64,000 bases of DNA. It comes from Okeania sp. SIO1I7. GTDB taxonomy: Bacteria > Cyanobacteriota > Cyanobacteriia > Cyanobacteriales > Microcoleaceae. The notes beneath the pieces are model-generated. The model saw only the letters and a list, made by a program, of their open reading frames with translations, had not been told where the DNA came from and made no database searches. This document shows positions 17,601-27,068 of the stretch, piece after piece. The stretch covers positions 80,149 to 144,148 of the forward strand of contig JAAHGF010000022.1 of NCBI GenBank assembly GCA_010672585.1, read 5' to 3'. Position numbers and translations under genes: made by a program. Each line of letters starts with the position of its first letter. Within the stretch, counting starts at the first letter, position 1.

Positions 17601-20483
17601 AAAGCTATATCCAGTTTCAATTTTTCCTAAAGAACTGCACAGCATCCAAGCGTGAAAGCCATAAGCATAAGCCGCTAGTTTAGAATTACCGAAGCGAATA
17701 CAAATATTGACCATTTTAAAAGCAATCGGAACTAACAAATCTGGAGATGCAATAACAGCTGCAGAAACGGTGGCAATCAGAATCCGCAAAGCAGCGATTT
17801 GATTTGGTTCTGTTATCTCTGGTAAATCTCCCAAGGCTTCAATATTAGCAATCTCTGGAATCATGCCGTCGAGTTCTATCTTGAGGAGCTTTAACGCATA
17901 AATCCCTAAATCTACAGCTTGCTTTCTTTCGTTTTTAGCGATATAATATTGAATTTGTAATTCGTGAATTCTTAATCTATCTAAAAGAGAATTTGCTTGT
18001 TTTAATGCTAGATCGGCTAAGGCTTTAGAATTCTCAAAGTGTGTACTTATATATTCCGATTCAATAACCTCCAGATATAGAGATAGCATCAGATCGTACT
18101 TTCGTTCCCAGCCATCTTCTAGAAGTTTTATTCCTAAGTTCAAATAATCAATTGCAGCCAAATATGCCGTTGAAGATTTTGCTTTGCGACCAGCTATGAG
18201 ATTCAAGCGAGCTAATTCATCTTTTTCCTGGCGATCGCTGATTAAAAAACGCCCCATATTTAATTGATTTGTCACATCAAAAGTTCTTTCCTCGATCTCT
18301 AATACTGATAGATTTCTTAATAGCAGGCGACCTATTTTGAGGTGTGTTTCTGGTTTGAGATTCCCATCAATCAGAGAATAAGCCGCCTGTTGAACGCGGT
18401 CATGTAAAAATTTGTAGCTAACCCATACATTCTCAGATTGCTCTTGCTCCTGATAGTTAATCTCTTGGAAAAATTTATAACTGTCGCTGACTGGCAATAC
18501 AAGTCCCTCCTTCAATGCTCCCCATATTGTTGTAGCTACTGCCATAGAAGATTGCTCGCATATGATCGCCAATGTTTTCAAATCGAACTGATTACCAATA
18601 CAAGCAGCTAACTTCAAAATCGACTGAGTTTTTTCTGGTAACTTGTGCAGACGAGTTGCCAGAAACTCCACCACATCATCTGTCAGAGTCAACTCCCGCA
18701 CTCGCGTCATGTCGCATTGCCAGTAACCCACATCAAAATTAAAACTAATCCAACCATCCTCGTATAATCCCTTGAGAAACTGAGTAGCAAAAAACGGATT
18801 TCCTTTAGTTTTTTGAGCCACCAATTCAGTCAAAGGCAAAGCTATTTCTAGCTGACAACAGAGAGTATCTGCTACCAAACAATTGATATCTGCTGTGCTT
18901 AAAGGACTCAGAGTTATACTATTGATAGTAACGCCTGATTTTTCAATTTCATCTAGAGTGAGCATCAATGGGTGAGCTGCAAATACCTCGTTATCCCGAT
19001 AAGCTCCCAACAAGAACAAATAACCAGTCTCTCCACGATTCATCAATAGTTGCATCAATTTCAGCGATGCTAAATCTGCCCACTGTAAGTCATCAATAAA
19101 AATAACTAAAGGGTGACTAGGAAGCGCTAACACCTGAATAAATTTTTGAAACAACATATTAAAGCGATTTTGAGCTGCACTCCCCGACAATTCAGGAACC
19201 CTTGGTTGCTCGCCAATAATTTTCTCTAACTCTGGAATAACGTCGATAATAACTTGCCCATTCTCCCCTACAGCATTGAGTATTTTAGCTTTCCACTGCT
19301 CTAGTTGTGCATCACTTTCACTCAACAGTTGCTTCATCAAGTCTCGGAAAGCTTGCACAAAAGCACTAAAAGGAATATTGCGCTGAAACTGGTCAAATTT
19401 TCCTTTGATAAAATACCCGCGCTGTCTGACAATGGGTTTGTGAACTTCATTCACCACTGCTGTTTTACCTATGCCAGAAAATCCTGCCACCAGCATCATT
19501 TCTACCCTTCCTTCTCCCCCCTTACTAAGGGGGGTATGGGGGGGATTGGCGACACCCTCGAAAGTATCAAGTAAAGTTTGAACTTCTTTTTCCCTGCCAT
19601 ACAGTTTTTCAGGAATCAGGAAGCGATCGCTCACATCTCGCTCTCCCAACTTAAAAGTCTCAATTTTTCCCACCTTTTCCCATTGAGACAAACATTTTTC
19701 CAAGTCAAATTTTAACCCCAAAGCACTCTGATAGCGTGACTCGGCATTTTTGCCCATTAATTTCATCACTATATTTGATACCACTTCCGGTATTTCTGCT
19801 GTTAATGGTGGAGGTTTTTTGGATATATGACAATGCACTAATTCCATTGAATCATTACTGGTAAATGGTAATTCTCCTGTCAATAATTGATATAAACTTA
19901 CTCCTAATGAATAAAAGTCGCTGCGATAGTCTATTCCTCTATTCATCCGTCCAGTTTGCTCTGGGGAAATATAGGCTAAGGTTCCTTCTAAAAGGTTAGG
20001 ATTTTGAATTTCAGTAGTTTCAAAAGGCAGCACAGAAGCAATACTAAAATCTATTAATTTTACTTGTTTAGTCTGGGGATGAATCACTATATTTGCTGGT
20101 TTAATATCTTTATGAATAACTCGATTTTGATATAATTTATGTAAAATATCTACTAATTGAATGGCTATTTTTAAACAAGTTTCTAAGTCTAATGATTCAT
20201 ATTTGTCTAGAGATATGGCTCCATTGTCTTCCATGACTAAAGCATAACCATTGCCATAGTTTTCTAAACTTAAGGATTTGACTACTCCTGGTAGATTGAG
20301 GTTTTTGGTAATAGTATATTGGTTACGGAAGTGTAGCAGTTCGTTAAAAGTGGGATATTCGTTACGCATAAATTTGAGCACGACTGTTTGAGAGTCTGTT
20401 GCTCGAATTCCTCGATAAACTAAAGTACGAGTTCCTTCATAGAGCTTTTGTGTAATTTGATAACCTGGGAGTTTAACACTCAT
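14616..20483 (-). CDS. Ser/Thr kinase - AAA ATPase - TPR - GAF - GAF - histidine kinase (HstK type)
   Basis: 1955 residues. Ser/Thr kinase at 7-270: lysine in VVLKFM, HKDIKPANIVIH, DFS in place of DFG, GTLAYISPEQTGRMNRGIDY. ATPase: Walker A GFSGIGKTAV near 333, Walker B LVIFIDDLQWAD. A long helical/TPR-like region follows, then GAF domains at about 1344-1491 and 1519-1668, a HisKA domain with HEINNPLGF (His about 1707) and a HATPase (RDNGKGM, GKGTGLGLSIS). This is the cyanobacterial HstK-type three-in-one kinase; it is cytosolic, and the signal is unknown. Residues about 309-327 (NPPHTPLSKGGEG) come from a GC-rich repeat and are absent from the neighbour at 20943. It lies in a minus-strand row of kinase genes. 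Confidence 0.93.
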   Translation of the reverse strand: MSVKLPGYQITQKLYEGTRTLVYRGIRATDSQTVVLKFMRNEYPTFNELLHFRNQYTITKNLNLPGVVKSLSLENYGNGYALVMEDNGAISLDKYESLDLETCLKIAIQLVDILHKLYQNRVIHKDIKPANIVIHPQTKQVKLIDFSIASVLPFETTEIQNPNLLEGTLAYISPEQTGRMNRGIDYRSDFYSLGVSLYQLLTGELPFTSNDSMELVHCHISKKPPPLTAEIPEVVSNIVMKLMGKNAESRYQSALGLKFDLEKCLSQWEKVGKIETFKLGERDVSDRFLIPEKLYGREKEVQTLLDTFEGVANPPHTPLSKGGEGRVEMMLVAGFSGIGKTAVVNEVHKPIVRQRGYFIKGKFDQFQRNIPFSAFVQAFRDLMKQLLSESDAQLEQWKAKILNAVGENGQVIIDVIPELEKIIGEQPRVPELSGSAAQNRFNMLFQKFIQVLALPSHPLVIFIDDLQWADLASLKLMQLLMNRGETGYLFLLGAYRDNEVFAAHPLMLTLDEIEKSGVTINSITLSPLSTADINCLVADTLCCQLEIALPLTELVAQKTKGNPFFATQFLKGLYEDGWISFNFDVGYWQCDMTRVRELTLTDDVVEFLATRLHKLPEKTQSILKLAACIGNQFDLKTLAIICEQSSMAVATTIWGALKEGLVLPVSDSYKFFQEINYQEQEQSENVWVSYKFLHDRVQQAAYSLIDGNLKPETHLKIGRLLLRNLSVLEIEERTFDVTNQLNMGRFLISDRQEKDELARLNLIAGRKAKSSTAYLAAIDYLNLGIKLLEDGWERKYDLMLSLYLEVIESEYISTHFENSKALADLALKQANSLLDRLRIHELQIQYYIAKNERKQAVDLGIYALKLLKIELDGMIPEIANIEALGDLPEITEPNQIAALRILIATVSAAVIASPDLLVPIAFKMVNICIRFGNSKLAAYAYGFHAWMLCSSLGKIETGYSFGKLAIHLLEKFNAKEIKCKVYQQFNVFVRHRKEPLKNMKELVEAVQSGIEVGDIEYACYAAQDYCILQFFLGQELDLSLQEQKKYLELIRYNQQEFSLNFASPWVQLVSNLLSQSVDRCSLIGNFFDETLKIPVLQETNDHISLFPLLFIKTYLNYLFGCYELAVDNAISAEKVQTGSNGFIYYPAYLFYFSLALLACESLSTSEKQQRLLERVNCNQKQLECWMNDAPFTYQHKYDLVQAEYHRVLGEKLEAIELYDRAIAGAKVNEYIQEEALANELAAKFYLDWGKEKVAAGYMQEAYYCYAKWGAKAKTDDLEKRYPQLLQPILQSTVSSNNWLDTLSNIAPARISVHSTATASYTSGTNINAALDFASVLKSSQAISDIIQLDELLRQLTRILLQTSGGDRCVIVLPDDNGNWQVSTIATLDTIELCTEPLADSPNAPIQLIHYVKNTQEVVAIDHLTTELPIIDTYLTQHRPQSLVCLPMLHHDTIVGVLYLQNKFTCGAFTSDRILVLNFLCTQAAISIQNSSLYQELERSLQDAQQKSQDLAEMVALSNGQQRILALIAQGVPLNTILEETAWHIESQSRHPAYCSFLGLDGEGRLRHLAAPSLPEAYNTLVDGIKIGPEVGSCGTAAYRKASVTVEDIANDPLWANFQMALKYGLRACASTPILGSEGEVLATLAMYQPKPGKFTLHDRKLMEVATYLARIAIERHQADIELQKLNFQIIQGEKLASLGNMIAGVAHEINNPLGFISGSIGNGKDYVQDLLGHLTLYQQHYPEPVDAIQDNAKDIDLEFIVEDLPNLMNSMQSATVRIKEISTSLRIFCRGDKEHKVSANLHENLDSTLLILKYRLKANGNRPEIKVIQDYGKLPEIYCFPGQLNQVFMNILANAIDAFDEVGQTKDKPQTITIQTALTQQNTIEIRIRDNGKGMSSDVKKRIFDHLFTTKGVGKGTGLGLSISRQIVEEKHGGKLTCNSVLGAGTEFVIALPRQ

Positions 20484-20809
20484 TGATTTTTAGTTAGTAA
20501 TTATGGTAATTATATAAATATAATAGCTCTATATGACTCTGAGGCTGTGTGATGAATCACTAGGTAAGTCATTGATTTTATTGCCTGGTTCATTAATGGA
20601 TAATTGAAGCGTGGATAATTGATAATTACCTCGGGTTTTAACCGCTACGGAATTGAATATAAGGAAATATTATTTCTTTTCTCTTGGTCGATTGGATATG
20701 GCGAGGAAACCCATCCATCCCACCCTTCGGGAAGCTCCGCTACGACCGCTTTTTCCCCTTAAAAGGGGAGGCTTTAAACCAGAATTATTTAATTATTAAT
20801 TAGTTAATT
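20484..20809. other. Gap with dispersed-repeat pieces and a kinase 3'-end relic
   Basis: No gene. At about 20571-20590 the run ATTGATTTTATTGCCTGG equals the sequence around the 3' end of the kinase gene at 14616 (14609-14628), so it is probably a duplication scar. At 20635-20680 is an inverted copy of a segment (CGGAATTGAATATAAGGAAA) also present near 34745-34790. At 20750-20786 is half an F5 repeat. Confidence 0.5.
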
Positions 20810-20959
20810 ATATCATGTCCGGATAATTAGTTATAAAAAAACTTTCTCCTTCTCCTCCAGTTCTTCTTCTTCCTTCCCTCTTTCCTCCTGTCTCCTGTCT
20901 CCAGTATAGCTGTCTCCTCCGTCATTATTTATTTATCACTGTTTAACCGGACATGATAT
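20810..20959. mobile_element. F2 MITE-like element, copy 1, overlapping the kinase 3' end
   Basis: 150 bp with ends ATATCATGTCCGG / CCGGACATGATAT. The interior has TTATTTATTTATCACTGTTT and CTCCTGTCTCC-type repeats. An inverted copy lies at 26591-26824 and a diverged one at 34792-34990. The last 17 bases (20943-20959) encode the final residues I-M-S-G and the stop codon of the kinase at 20943-26258. Confidence 0.85.
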
Positions 20960-23900
20960 TATTCGGTAAAGCGATCGTAAACTCTGTACCTGCCCCTAGT
21001 GATGAAATACAAGTAAGTTTTCCTCCATGTTTTTCTTCTACTATTTGTCGGGAAATTGATAAACCTAAACCTGTGCCTTTTCCTACTGCTTTAGTCGTAA
21101 ATAAATGCTCAAATATTTGAGCTTTGACTGACTCACTCATTCCCATACCATTATCTCTAATTCGGATGATTATCTGTTGGTTTTCTTTGTTGATTTCCGT
21201 AGTAATAATAATCTGATTTGGTGTGGCTTGAATCTCCTCAAAAGTTTTACCAATATTACTTTCTTCTAAAGCATCAATAGCATTAGCAATTAGATTCATA
21301 AATACTTGATTAAGTTGTCCTGGATAACATTTTATTTCTGGCAAATCTCCATAGTTTTTTACTACTTCTATTTCTGGGCGTTTAACGTTTGCTTTGAGTC
21401 GATGTTTGAGAATTAATAAGGTGCTATTTATTCCTTCATGGATGTTAAAAAGAACTTTAAATACAGTATCGCTACGAGAAAAGGTGCTCATCGACCTGCT
21501 AATCTGGGCGATGCGTTCAATACTTCTTTTCATCGAATCAATACTTTGAGGCAAATCTTCTATCAGATAATCTAATTCGGTGTCCTCAATTTTCTGGAGA
21601 ATGATTTCGCTTGGTTCAGGCAGTTCTGCTTGATACAATTGTAAAAGTTCGATCAGGTCTTGGGTATAATCAGAGGTAAAAGTTAAATTACCAGAAATGA
21701 ATCCTACAGGATTATTGATTTCATGGGCGACTCCTGCTGTCAACTCCCCAATGGAAGCCATTTTCTCATTTTTCACCAGTTGCAATTGTGTTTTCTCTAA
21801 TTGTTGAGCATAATTCTGAGATTCCTCATAAAGTCTGGCATTTTCTAGGGAGATGGCAGCTTGAGAGGAAAGTAAATTGAGCACCTCTACCCGATGACTG
21901 GTAAATGCTCCTGGAAGTTGATTGTTTTCCAGGTACAGAATACCGATAAATTGACCACGATTAATTAAGGGAAGACATAAAATCGACTGAGGTTGATACT
22001 TTTGTATGTAAGCATCTCCAGCATAAGTAGTTTCCTGAGTAGCATTTTCCAGCACTAAAGTCTCTCGACTGCGCTTGACCCTATTGATTATACTTCTTGG
22101 CACAGCATTGCTAGTTTCGGCAGGAATGGGTTCAACTGGGGAAGTCCCCTTGGCAGTAACAACAGCTGTGAGCATTAATACTTCCTGTTGAAACAACATT
22201 AAAACTACAGTTTCAGCACCAGCATTTTCCATTGCCACCTGCATTAAATTAGCGATCGCTCCTTCTAAAGATATTTCCTCTGAAAGGGTGCGGGATGCTT
22301 TCATTAGAGTAGCTAAATCCAATATTTCTCCCTTTGCTCCGGTAGTTGTGGAAATTGTTCCCTTTGTCATAGTCGCGATACTTGCACCAGGTATCCAGCC
22401 CAGTTTTGGCCGTTCGAGAATGGAAGTTAGAAGGCTAGGGTAGCGTGTGGTTAAATCATCGACTTTGGCTTTAGCTCCCCAACGAGAGTAGCAATAGTAA
22501 GCCTCTTGCATATAAGTGCGAGCAATGTTCTCTTTGCCCCAATCAAGATAGAATTTAGCAGCAAGTTCATTGGCCAAAGCTTCGTTGTGAACGAATTTGG
22601 TTTTTCTTGCTCCAACTATAGCCTGGTCGTACAGGTCGATTGCTTGGAGATAGTTACCTTCAACGCGAGCTTTTTCCGCTGCAACTAGATCGCATTTATC
22701 CTGGAATGAAGGAGGGAAACGACAGGCCCAAAGTTGAAGACGTTTTTGTTGTTCCGCCACGCGATCGAGATAATCTTGCTGCTCGGTTTCCATTTGACGG
22801 CAATTAGCTAGGAGAGCTAAAGCATAATAAAAGACAAAAGCACTCTCGTACAATTTGACATAAGCAGAATGTTGATAGGTCATCGCTGACTCACCATAAA
22901 CCAGAGCTTTGGCATAATCTCCAAACAAATACAACACCACTATTTTGTTGACATAAAGTTGGAAGAGGATCATCTCAATCCCTTGAGCTTTCCCTTTCTC
23001 AATTTCAGTAATTTCATTGTAATGCTCCCCCACCAAACAGTAGGGATTATCCGCCTGACCAGACAAATTCAAAACCATTTGCTGCCACGCTCGCAGTATA
23101 AGTAAGGCATAAGGGTTTTCAATGCGCCTCGCCAGTTCGATATATTGTTCAAACTTTTCCCACAGCAAGTAGAATGGGGTTCCCATCCAGAGCAAATTCT
23201 CAATGTGATGCACCATACAATAGCCTGCATATTCGTAGTCTCCAGTTTCCAAGCCACTTTGGATAGCTTCCCTCAGGGGGTCTAAGGTCATGCCGAGGGG
23301 TTCGTTCCAAATACGGATAAAGGCATTAAAGACAGCATAAACTTTGCATTTGAAGATTTTATCGGCAAATCGATCCAAAATGCCGACAGCCAATAAACCA
23401 GCTTGATAACCCAGTTCAAGATTGCCAGCACCGGATTGTAGCATCCCATAACTAGCATAGGCGTAGGCTGAAGTGGGAGATTGGCCAAACTCTCTAGCCA
23501 GGGCAACAGTCATTTTGACTAATATCTCGTAAATTTTGGGATTGCTCACCACCGCTGCAGCATAAATATGGGTAGCAATTTCCATCGCAGCCAGATAGCG
23601 AGGATCTTCGGCGATGGGCAGGGATTCAATACTGGCCAAATCGGGCAATTGTGGGACTTCTTCCGAAGCTTCTTCTAGGGGGAATCCGAGGAGTTTTAAT
23701 ACTTGCAATCCCTTTTCTAAGCCTCGAACGAGGCGATAGCGGGCAAATTCTAATCCGATTTGGAGCTTGTAGATGGGGATTTGCTCAAGGAGTGTTTTGG
23801 TTTGTGGCAATACTAGAGTGATGAGTTCTTCGGCGCGGTCTAAATTGACATTGAGATATTCAGCTTCTGCAACAGCGATGCTTAGGTCGCGGGTCAGAGC

Positions 23901-26258
23901 ATAGTGTGTCTGCCAAGAGTCGGCGGGTAAAAGGGCTAAACCGTTATTCAAGTAGCCGATCGCCCCTTCATAAGCGGTGGATATTTTGGCCTTTTGTCCA
24001 GCACGGAGATTGAGTTTGGCTAGTTCTTCGCGCTCGGATACTTCTTCCATGAGGACAGAACCGATATTCAACTGGTTGACAATATCGAACAGTTTATCCT
24101 CGAATTGTTCCTGTGGAGTTTCCTGCCACAATAACTGACCGACCTTGAGGTGAACTGCTTGTTTTTGGTCTGGGGGGATGAGACTATAAGCTGCTTGTTG
24201 AACGCGATCATGCAGAAACTTATAGCGAACGCAGATTCCCTCAACAGATGTTTTTTCGGACTGCTTTGCTCCTTGAAAAAACTTGTAAGTCTCGCTCAAG
24301 GGCAAAACTAATCCTTCTTGCAGCGCTCCCCACAAACAGCTTGCTACTTCTACCTGAGACTGTTCGCTCACAACTGCCAAAGTTGCTAGCTCAAACTGAT
24401 TGCTGATACAAGCAGCTAACTTTAAGACCTCCTGAGTTTTTTCTGGTAACTTTTGCAACCTTGTTGCCATAAACTCCACCACATCATCGGAAAGTGCCAA
24501 CTCCCGCACTCTGGTTAAATCGCACTGCCAGTAACCCACATCAAAATTAAAACTAATCCACCCATCCTCATGCAACCCCTTGAGAAACTGAGTGGCAAAA
24601 AACGGATTTCCCTTGCTTTTTCCATAGACTAATTCAGTCAAAGGCAACCCCAGTTTGAACTCACAACAGAGAGTATCTGCTACCAAGCGATTGATTTGGG
24701 TGGGACTCAAAGGTTCCAGAGTTATAGTGTTGAGAGTAACGCCTGATTTTTCAATTTCATCCAAACTCAGCATCAATGGATGAGCTAGAAATACCTCATT
24801 ATCCCGATAAGCACCCAATAACAGCAGAGAACCAGATTCCGAATCACTCATCAGTAGTTGCATCAACTTCAGCGATGCAAAATCTGCCCACTGCAGGTCA
24901 TCAATGAAAATAACTAAGGGATGCTCTGGGGTAGTAAAAACTCGAATAAATTTACCAAACAACAGGTTAAAGCGATTCTGTGCGGCACTACCAGAAAGGT
25001 CGGCAACAGCAGGTTGTTTGCCAATAATTGCTTCTAACTCGGGGATAACTTCAATCATAACTTGTGCGTTTTCCCCCAAAGCATTGAGTATTTTGTTTTT
25101 CCACCCTTCTACTCCCTCGTCGCTTTCGCTCAACAACTGCCCCATTAAATCCCGGAATGCTTGCACAAAAGCGCTAAAAGGTATGTTGCGCTGAAACTGG
25201 TCAAATTTACCTTTGATGAAAAAGCCTCGTTGGCGAACGATAGGTTTGTGAACTTCATTGACGACAGCGGTTTTACCCACTCCAGAATAACCCGCAACCA
25301 TGAAAATTTCACTTTGGCCTTGAGTAACACGACCGAAAGCATCCAGGAGAGTTTGGACTTCTTTTTCCCTTCCATATAGCTTTTCGGGAATGAGGAAGCG
25401 AGCGCTTATATCCCGCTCTCCCAATTCAAAAGCCTCAATTTTCCCCACCTCCTCCCATTGAGACAGACATTTTTCCAAGTCAAACCTTAACCCCAAAGCA
25501 CTCTGATAGCGGTCTTCAGCATTCTTTGCCATTAATTTCATCACTATATTTACGAAGGGAGTAGGGAATCTCAAATCTGGAGTTGGAGGCATTTTCGCCA
25601 TGTGACAATGCACTAATTCCATTGCGTCGTCACTGGTAAATGGTAATTCTCCTGTCAATAGTTGATATAAACTTACTCCTAGTGAATAAAAGTCGCTACG
25701 ATAGTCTATTCCTCTATTCATACGTCCAGTTTGCTCTGGAGATATATAAGCTAGTGTTCCTTCTAAAACCTTGGGATTTTGAATTTCTTGAGTTTCAAAA
25801 GGTAGCACTGAAGCAATGCTAAAATCTATTAATTTTACTTGTTGAGTTTGAGGATGAATCACTATATTTGCTGGTTTAATATCTTTGTGAATAATTCGAT
25901 TTTGATATAGTTTGTGTAAAATATCTGCTAATTGAATGGCTATTTTTAAACAAGTTTCTAAGTCTAATGATTCATATTTGTCTAGAGATATGGCCTCATT
26001 GTCTTCCATGACTAAAGCATAACCATTGCCATAGTTTTCTAAACTTAAGGATTTGACTACTCCTGGTAGATTGAGGTTTTTGGTAATAGTATATTGGTTG
26101 CGGAAGTGTAGCAGTTCCTTAAAAGTGGGATATTCGTTACGCATAAATTTGAGCACGACTGTTTGAGAGTCTGTTGCTCTAATTCCTCGATAAACTAAGG
26201 TACGAGTTCCTTCGTATAGCTTTTGTTTGATTTGATAACCCGGGAGTTGGATGGTCAT
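20943..26258 (-). CDS. Ser/Thr kinase - AAA ATPase - TPR - GAF - histidine kinase (HstK type), second copy
   Basis: 1771 residues, the paralog of the product of 14616-20483 but with one GAF domain. Ser/Thr kinase at 7-270 (IIHKDIKPANIVI, DFS, GTLAYISPEQTGRMNRG), Walker A GYSGVGKTAV near 324, Walker B LVIFIDDLQWAD, helical repeats, GAF at about 1328-1469, HisKA HEINNPVGF (His about 1512), HATPase (RDNGMGM, GKGTGLGLSIS). The first 250 and last 150 residues are nearly identical to the paralog, while the centre is strongly diverged. The C-terminus ALPN-NIMSG is supplied by an F2 element, where sister kinases end ALPRQ. Residues about 225-235 (MPPTPDLRFPTPF) also look repeat-derived. Confidence 0.93.
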   Translation of the reverse strand: MTIQLPGYQIKQKLYEGTRTLVYRGIRATDSQTVVLKFMRNEYPTFKELLHFRNQYTITKNLNLPGVVKSLSLENYGNGYALVMEDNEAISLDKYESLDLETCLKIAIQLADILHKLYQNRIIHKDIKPANIVIHPQTQQVKLIDFSIASVLPFETQEIQNPKVLEGTLAYISPEQTGRMNRGIDYRSDFYSLGVSLYQLLTGELPFTSDDAMELVHCHMAKMPPTPDLRFPTPFVNIVMKLMAKNAEDRYQSALGLRFDLEKCLSQWEEVGKIEAFELGERDISARFLIPEKLYGREKEVQTLLDAFGRVTQGQSEIFMVAGYSGVGKTAVVNEVHKPIVRQRGFFIKGKFDQFQRNIPFSAFVQAFRDLMGQLLSESDEGVEGWKNKILNALGENAQVMIEVIPELEAIIGKQPAVADLSGSAAQNRFNLLFGKFIRVFTTPEHPLVIFIDDLQWADFASLKLMQLLMSDSESGSLLLLGAYRDNEVFLAHPLMLSLDEIEKSGVTLNTITLEPLSPTQINRLVADTLCCEFKLGLPLTELVYGKSKGNPFFATQFLKGLHEDGWISFNFDVGYWQCDLTRVRELALSDDVVEFMATRLQKLPEKTQEVLKLAACISNQFELATLAVVSEQSQVEVASCLWGALQEGLVLPLSETYKFFQGAKQSEKTSVEGICVRYKFLHDRVQQAAYSLIPPDQKQAVHLKVGQLLWQETPQEQFEDKLFDIVNQLNIGSVLMEEVSEREELAKLNLRAGQKAKISTAYEGAIGYLNNGLALLPADSWQTHYALTRDLSIAVAEAEYLNVNLDRAEELITLVLPQTKTLLEQIPIYKLQIGLEFARYRLVRGLEKGLQVLKLLGFPLEEASEEVPQLPDLASIESLPIAEDPRYLAAMEIATHIYAAAVVSNPKIYEILVKMTVALAREFGQSPTSAYAYASYGMLQSGAGNLELGYQAGLLAVGILDRFADKIFKCKVYAVFNAFIRIWNEPLGMTLDPLREAIQSGLETGDYEYAGYCMVHHIENLLWMGTPFYLLWEKFEQYIELARRIENPYALLILRAWQQMVLNLSGQADNPYCLVGEHYNEITEIEKGKAQGIEMILFQLYVNKIVVLYLFGDYAKALVYGESAMTYQHSAYVKLYESAFVFYYALALLANCRQMETEQQDYLDRVAEQQKRLQLWACRFPPSFQDKCDLVAAEKARVEGNYLQAIDLYDQAIVGARKTKFVHNEALANELAAKFYLDWGKENIARTYMQEAYYCYSRWGAKAKVDDLTTRYPSLLTSILERPKLGWIPGASIATMTKGTISTTTGAKGEILDLATLMKASRTLSEEISLEGAIANLMQVAMENAGAETVVLMLFQQEVLMLTAVVTAKGTSPVEPIPAETSNAVPRSIINRVKRSRETLVLENATQETTYAGDAYIQKYQPQSILCLPLINRGQFIGILYLENNQLPGAFTSHRVEVLNLLSSQAAISLENARLYEESQNYAQQLEKTQLQLVKNEKMASIGELTAGVAHEINNPVGFISGNLTFTSDYTQDLIELLQLYQAELPEPSEIILQKIEDTELDYLIEDLPQSIDSMKRSIERIAQISRSMSTFSRSDTVFKVLFNIHEGINSTLLILKHRLKANVKRPEIEVVKNYGDLPEIKCYPGQLNQVFMNLIANAIDALEESNIGKTFEEIQATPNQIIITTEINKENQQIIIRIRDNGMGMSESVKAQIFEHLFTTKAVGKGTGLGLSISRQIVEEKHGGKLTCISSLGAGTEFTIALPNNIMSG

Positions 26259-26487
26259 TGCTCTAGAGTTTAATGATGATAATAATTCTTTTATATAATA
26301 GCTTGAGATTACTCTGAGCTTGTGCTATCAATACCGACTGATCAAGTCAGAGGCAAGAAAATACTGAAGTTTACTTTCTCTTGCTCGGTTGGATACGAGG
26401 TTTCCTCACTCTCCCCATATCCCCACACTCCCAATGCTTCCTTTACCATTACTATGCACCACCACCCGAATTTTTTTGGATAGAAAT

Positions 26488-26589
26488 AGACATCTCCAAA
26501 AATCAAAAATCAAATCAATTCTTATCCATAAATTATCAATTATTTCTTTCTGTTGCCTGTTGCCTGTTGTCTCTTTTCTGGAGATGTCT
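26488..26589. mobile_element. F6 MITE-like element
   Basis: TA-GACATCTCC ... GGAGATGTC-TA with TA on both sides (26487-26488 and 26589-26590). The interior includes ATTATCAATTATTTCTTTCT and TTGCCTG heptads. It lies next to an F2 element in the gap 26259-27068, which contains no gene. Confidence 0.75.
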
Positions 26590-26590
26590 A

Positions 26591-26824
26591 ATATCATGTC
26601 CGGTTGAACAGTTATAAATAAATAACGACGGAGTCCTCAGGAGTCTACCCACCCCTCGCCCCTCCCCCTCCCAACCCACCCCTCGCCCCTCCCCCTCCCA
26701 GGAGGGGAGGGGAAGTCAGGAGTCTACCCACCCCTCGCCCCTCCCCCTCCCAGGAGGGGAAGGAAGAAGAAGAACTGGAGTTGAAGGAGAAAGTTTTTTA
26801 TCACTAATTATCCGGACATGATAT
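26591..26824. mobile_element. F2 MITE-like element, copy 2
   Basis: ATATCATGTCCGGTTGAAC ... TTATCCGGACATGATAT. Its left 40 bp are the reverse complement of the right end of the copy at 20810-20959 (TCCGTCATTATTTATTTATC). The centre is expanded by a GC-rich repeat (CCCACCCCTCGCCCCTCCCC, three times) and AGGAGTC heptads. Confidence 0.85.
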
Positions 26825-26869
26825 AATGGGACTTTCATAAATCTATTTCATGGAGGAATTAGTTCAGTC

Positions 26870-27023
26870 ATATCATGTCCGCTGGGGCGCGTTTGTGTAA
26901 ACCCAAGAGTGAATATCTACAGGAAATTTAAGTTTTTTCTTGCTCTTAAGTATTCCTGCCTGTTGCTTTCCGGAGCTGTTGCTTACTTTTGCTATACAAG
27001 ACCGATGCTACCAGACATGATAT
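26870..27023 (-). mobile_element. F1 MITE-like element, copy C
   Basis: Inverted relative to copies A and B. It begins ATATCATGTCCGCTGG, has GTTTGTGTAAACCCAAGAG and GAATATCTACAGGAAATTTA, and ends CGATGCTACCAGACATGATAT. About the first 75 bp match copies A and B; the other half differs, apart from the terminal repeat. It sits 46 bp from an F2 element. Confidence 0.85.
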
Positions 27024-27068
27024 CAGAGAGACATTTTCTTGATTGAAATAGTTTTAACCAATCGAATA

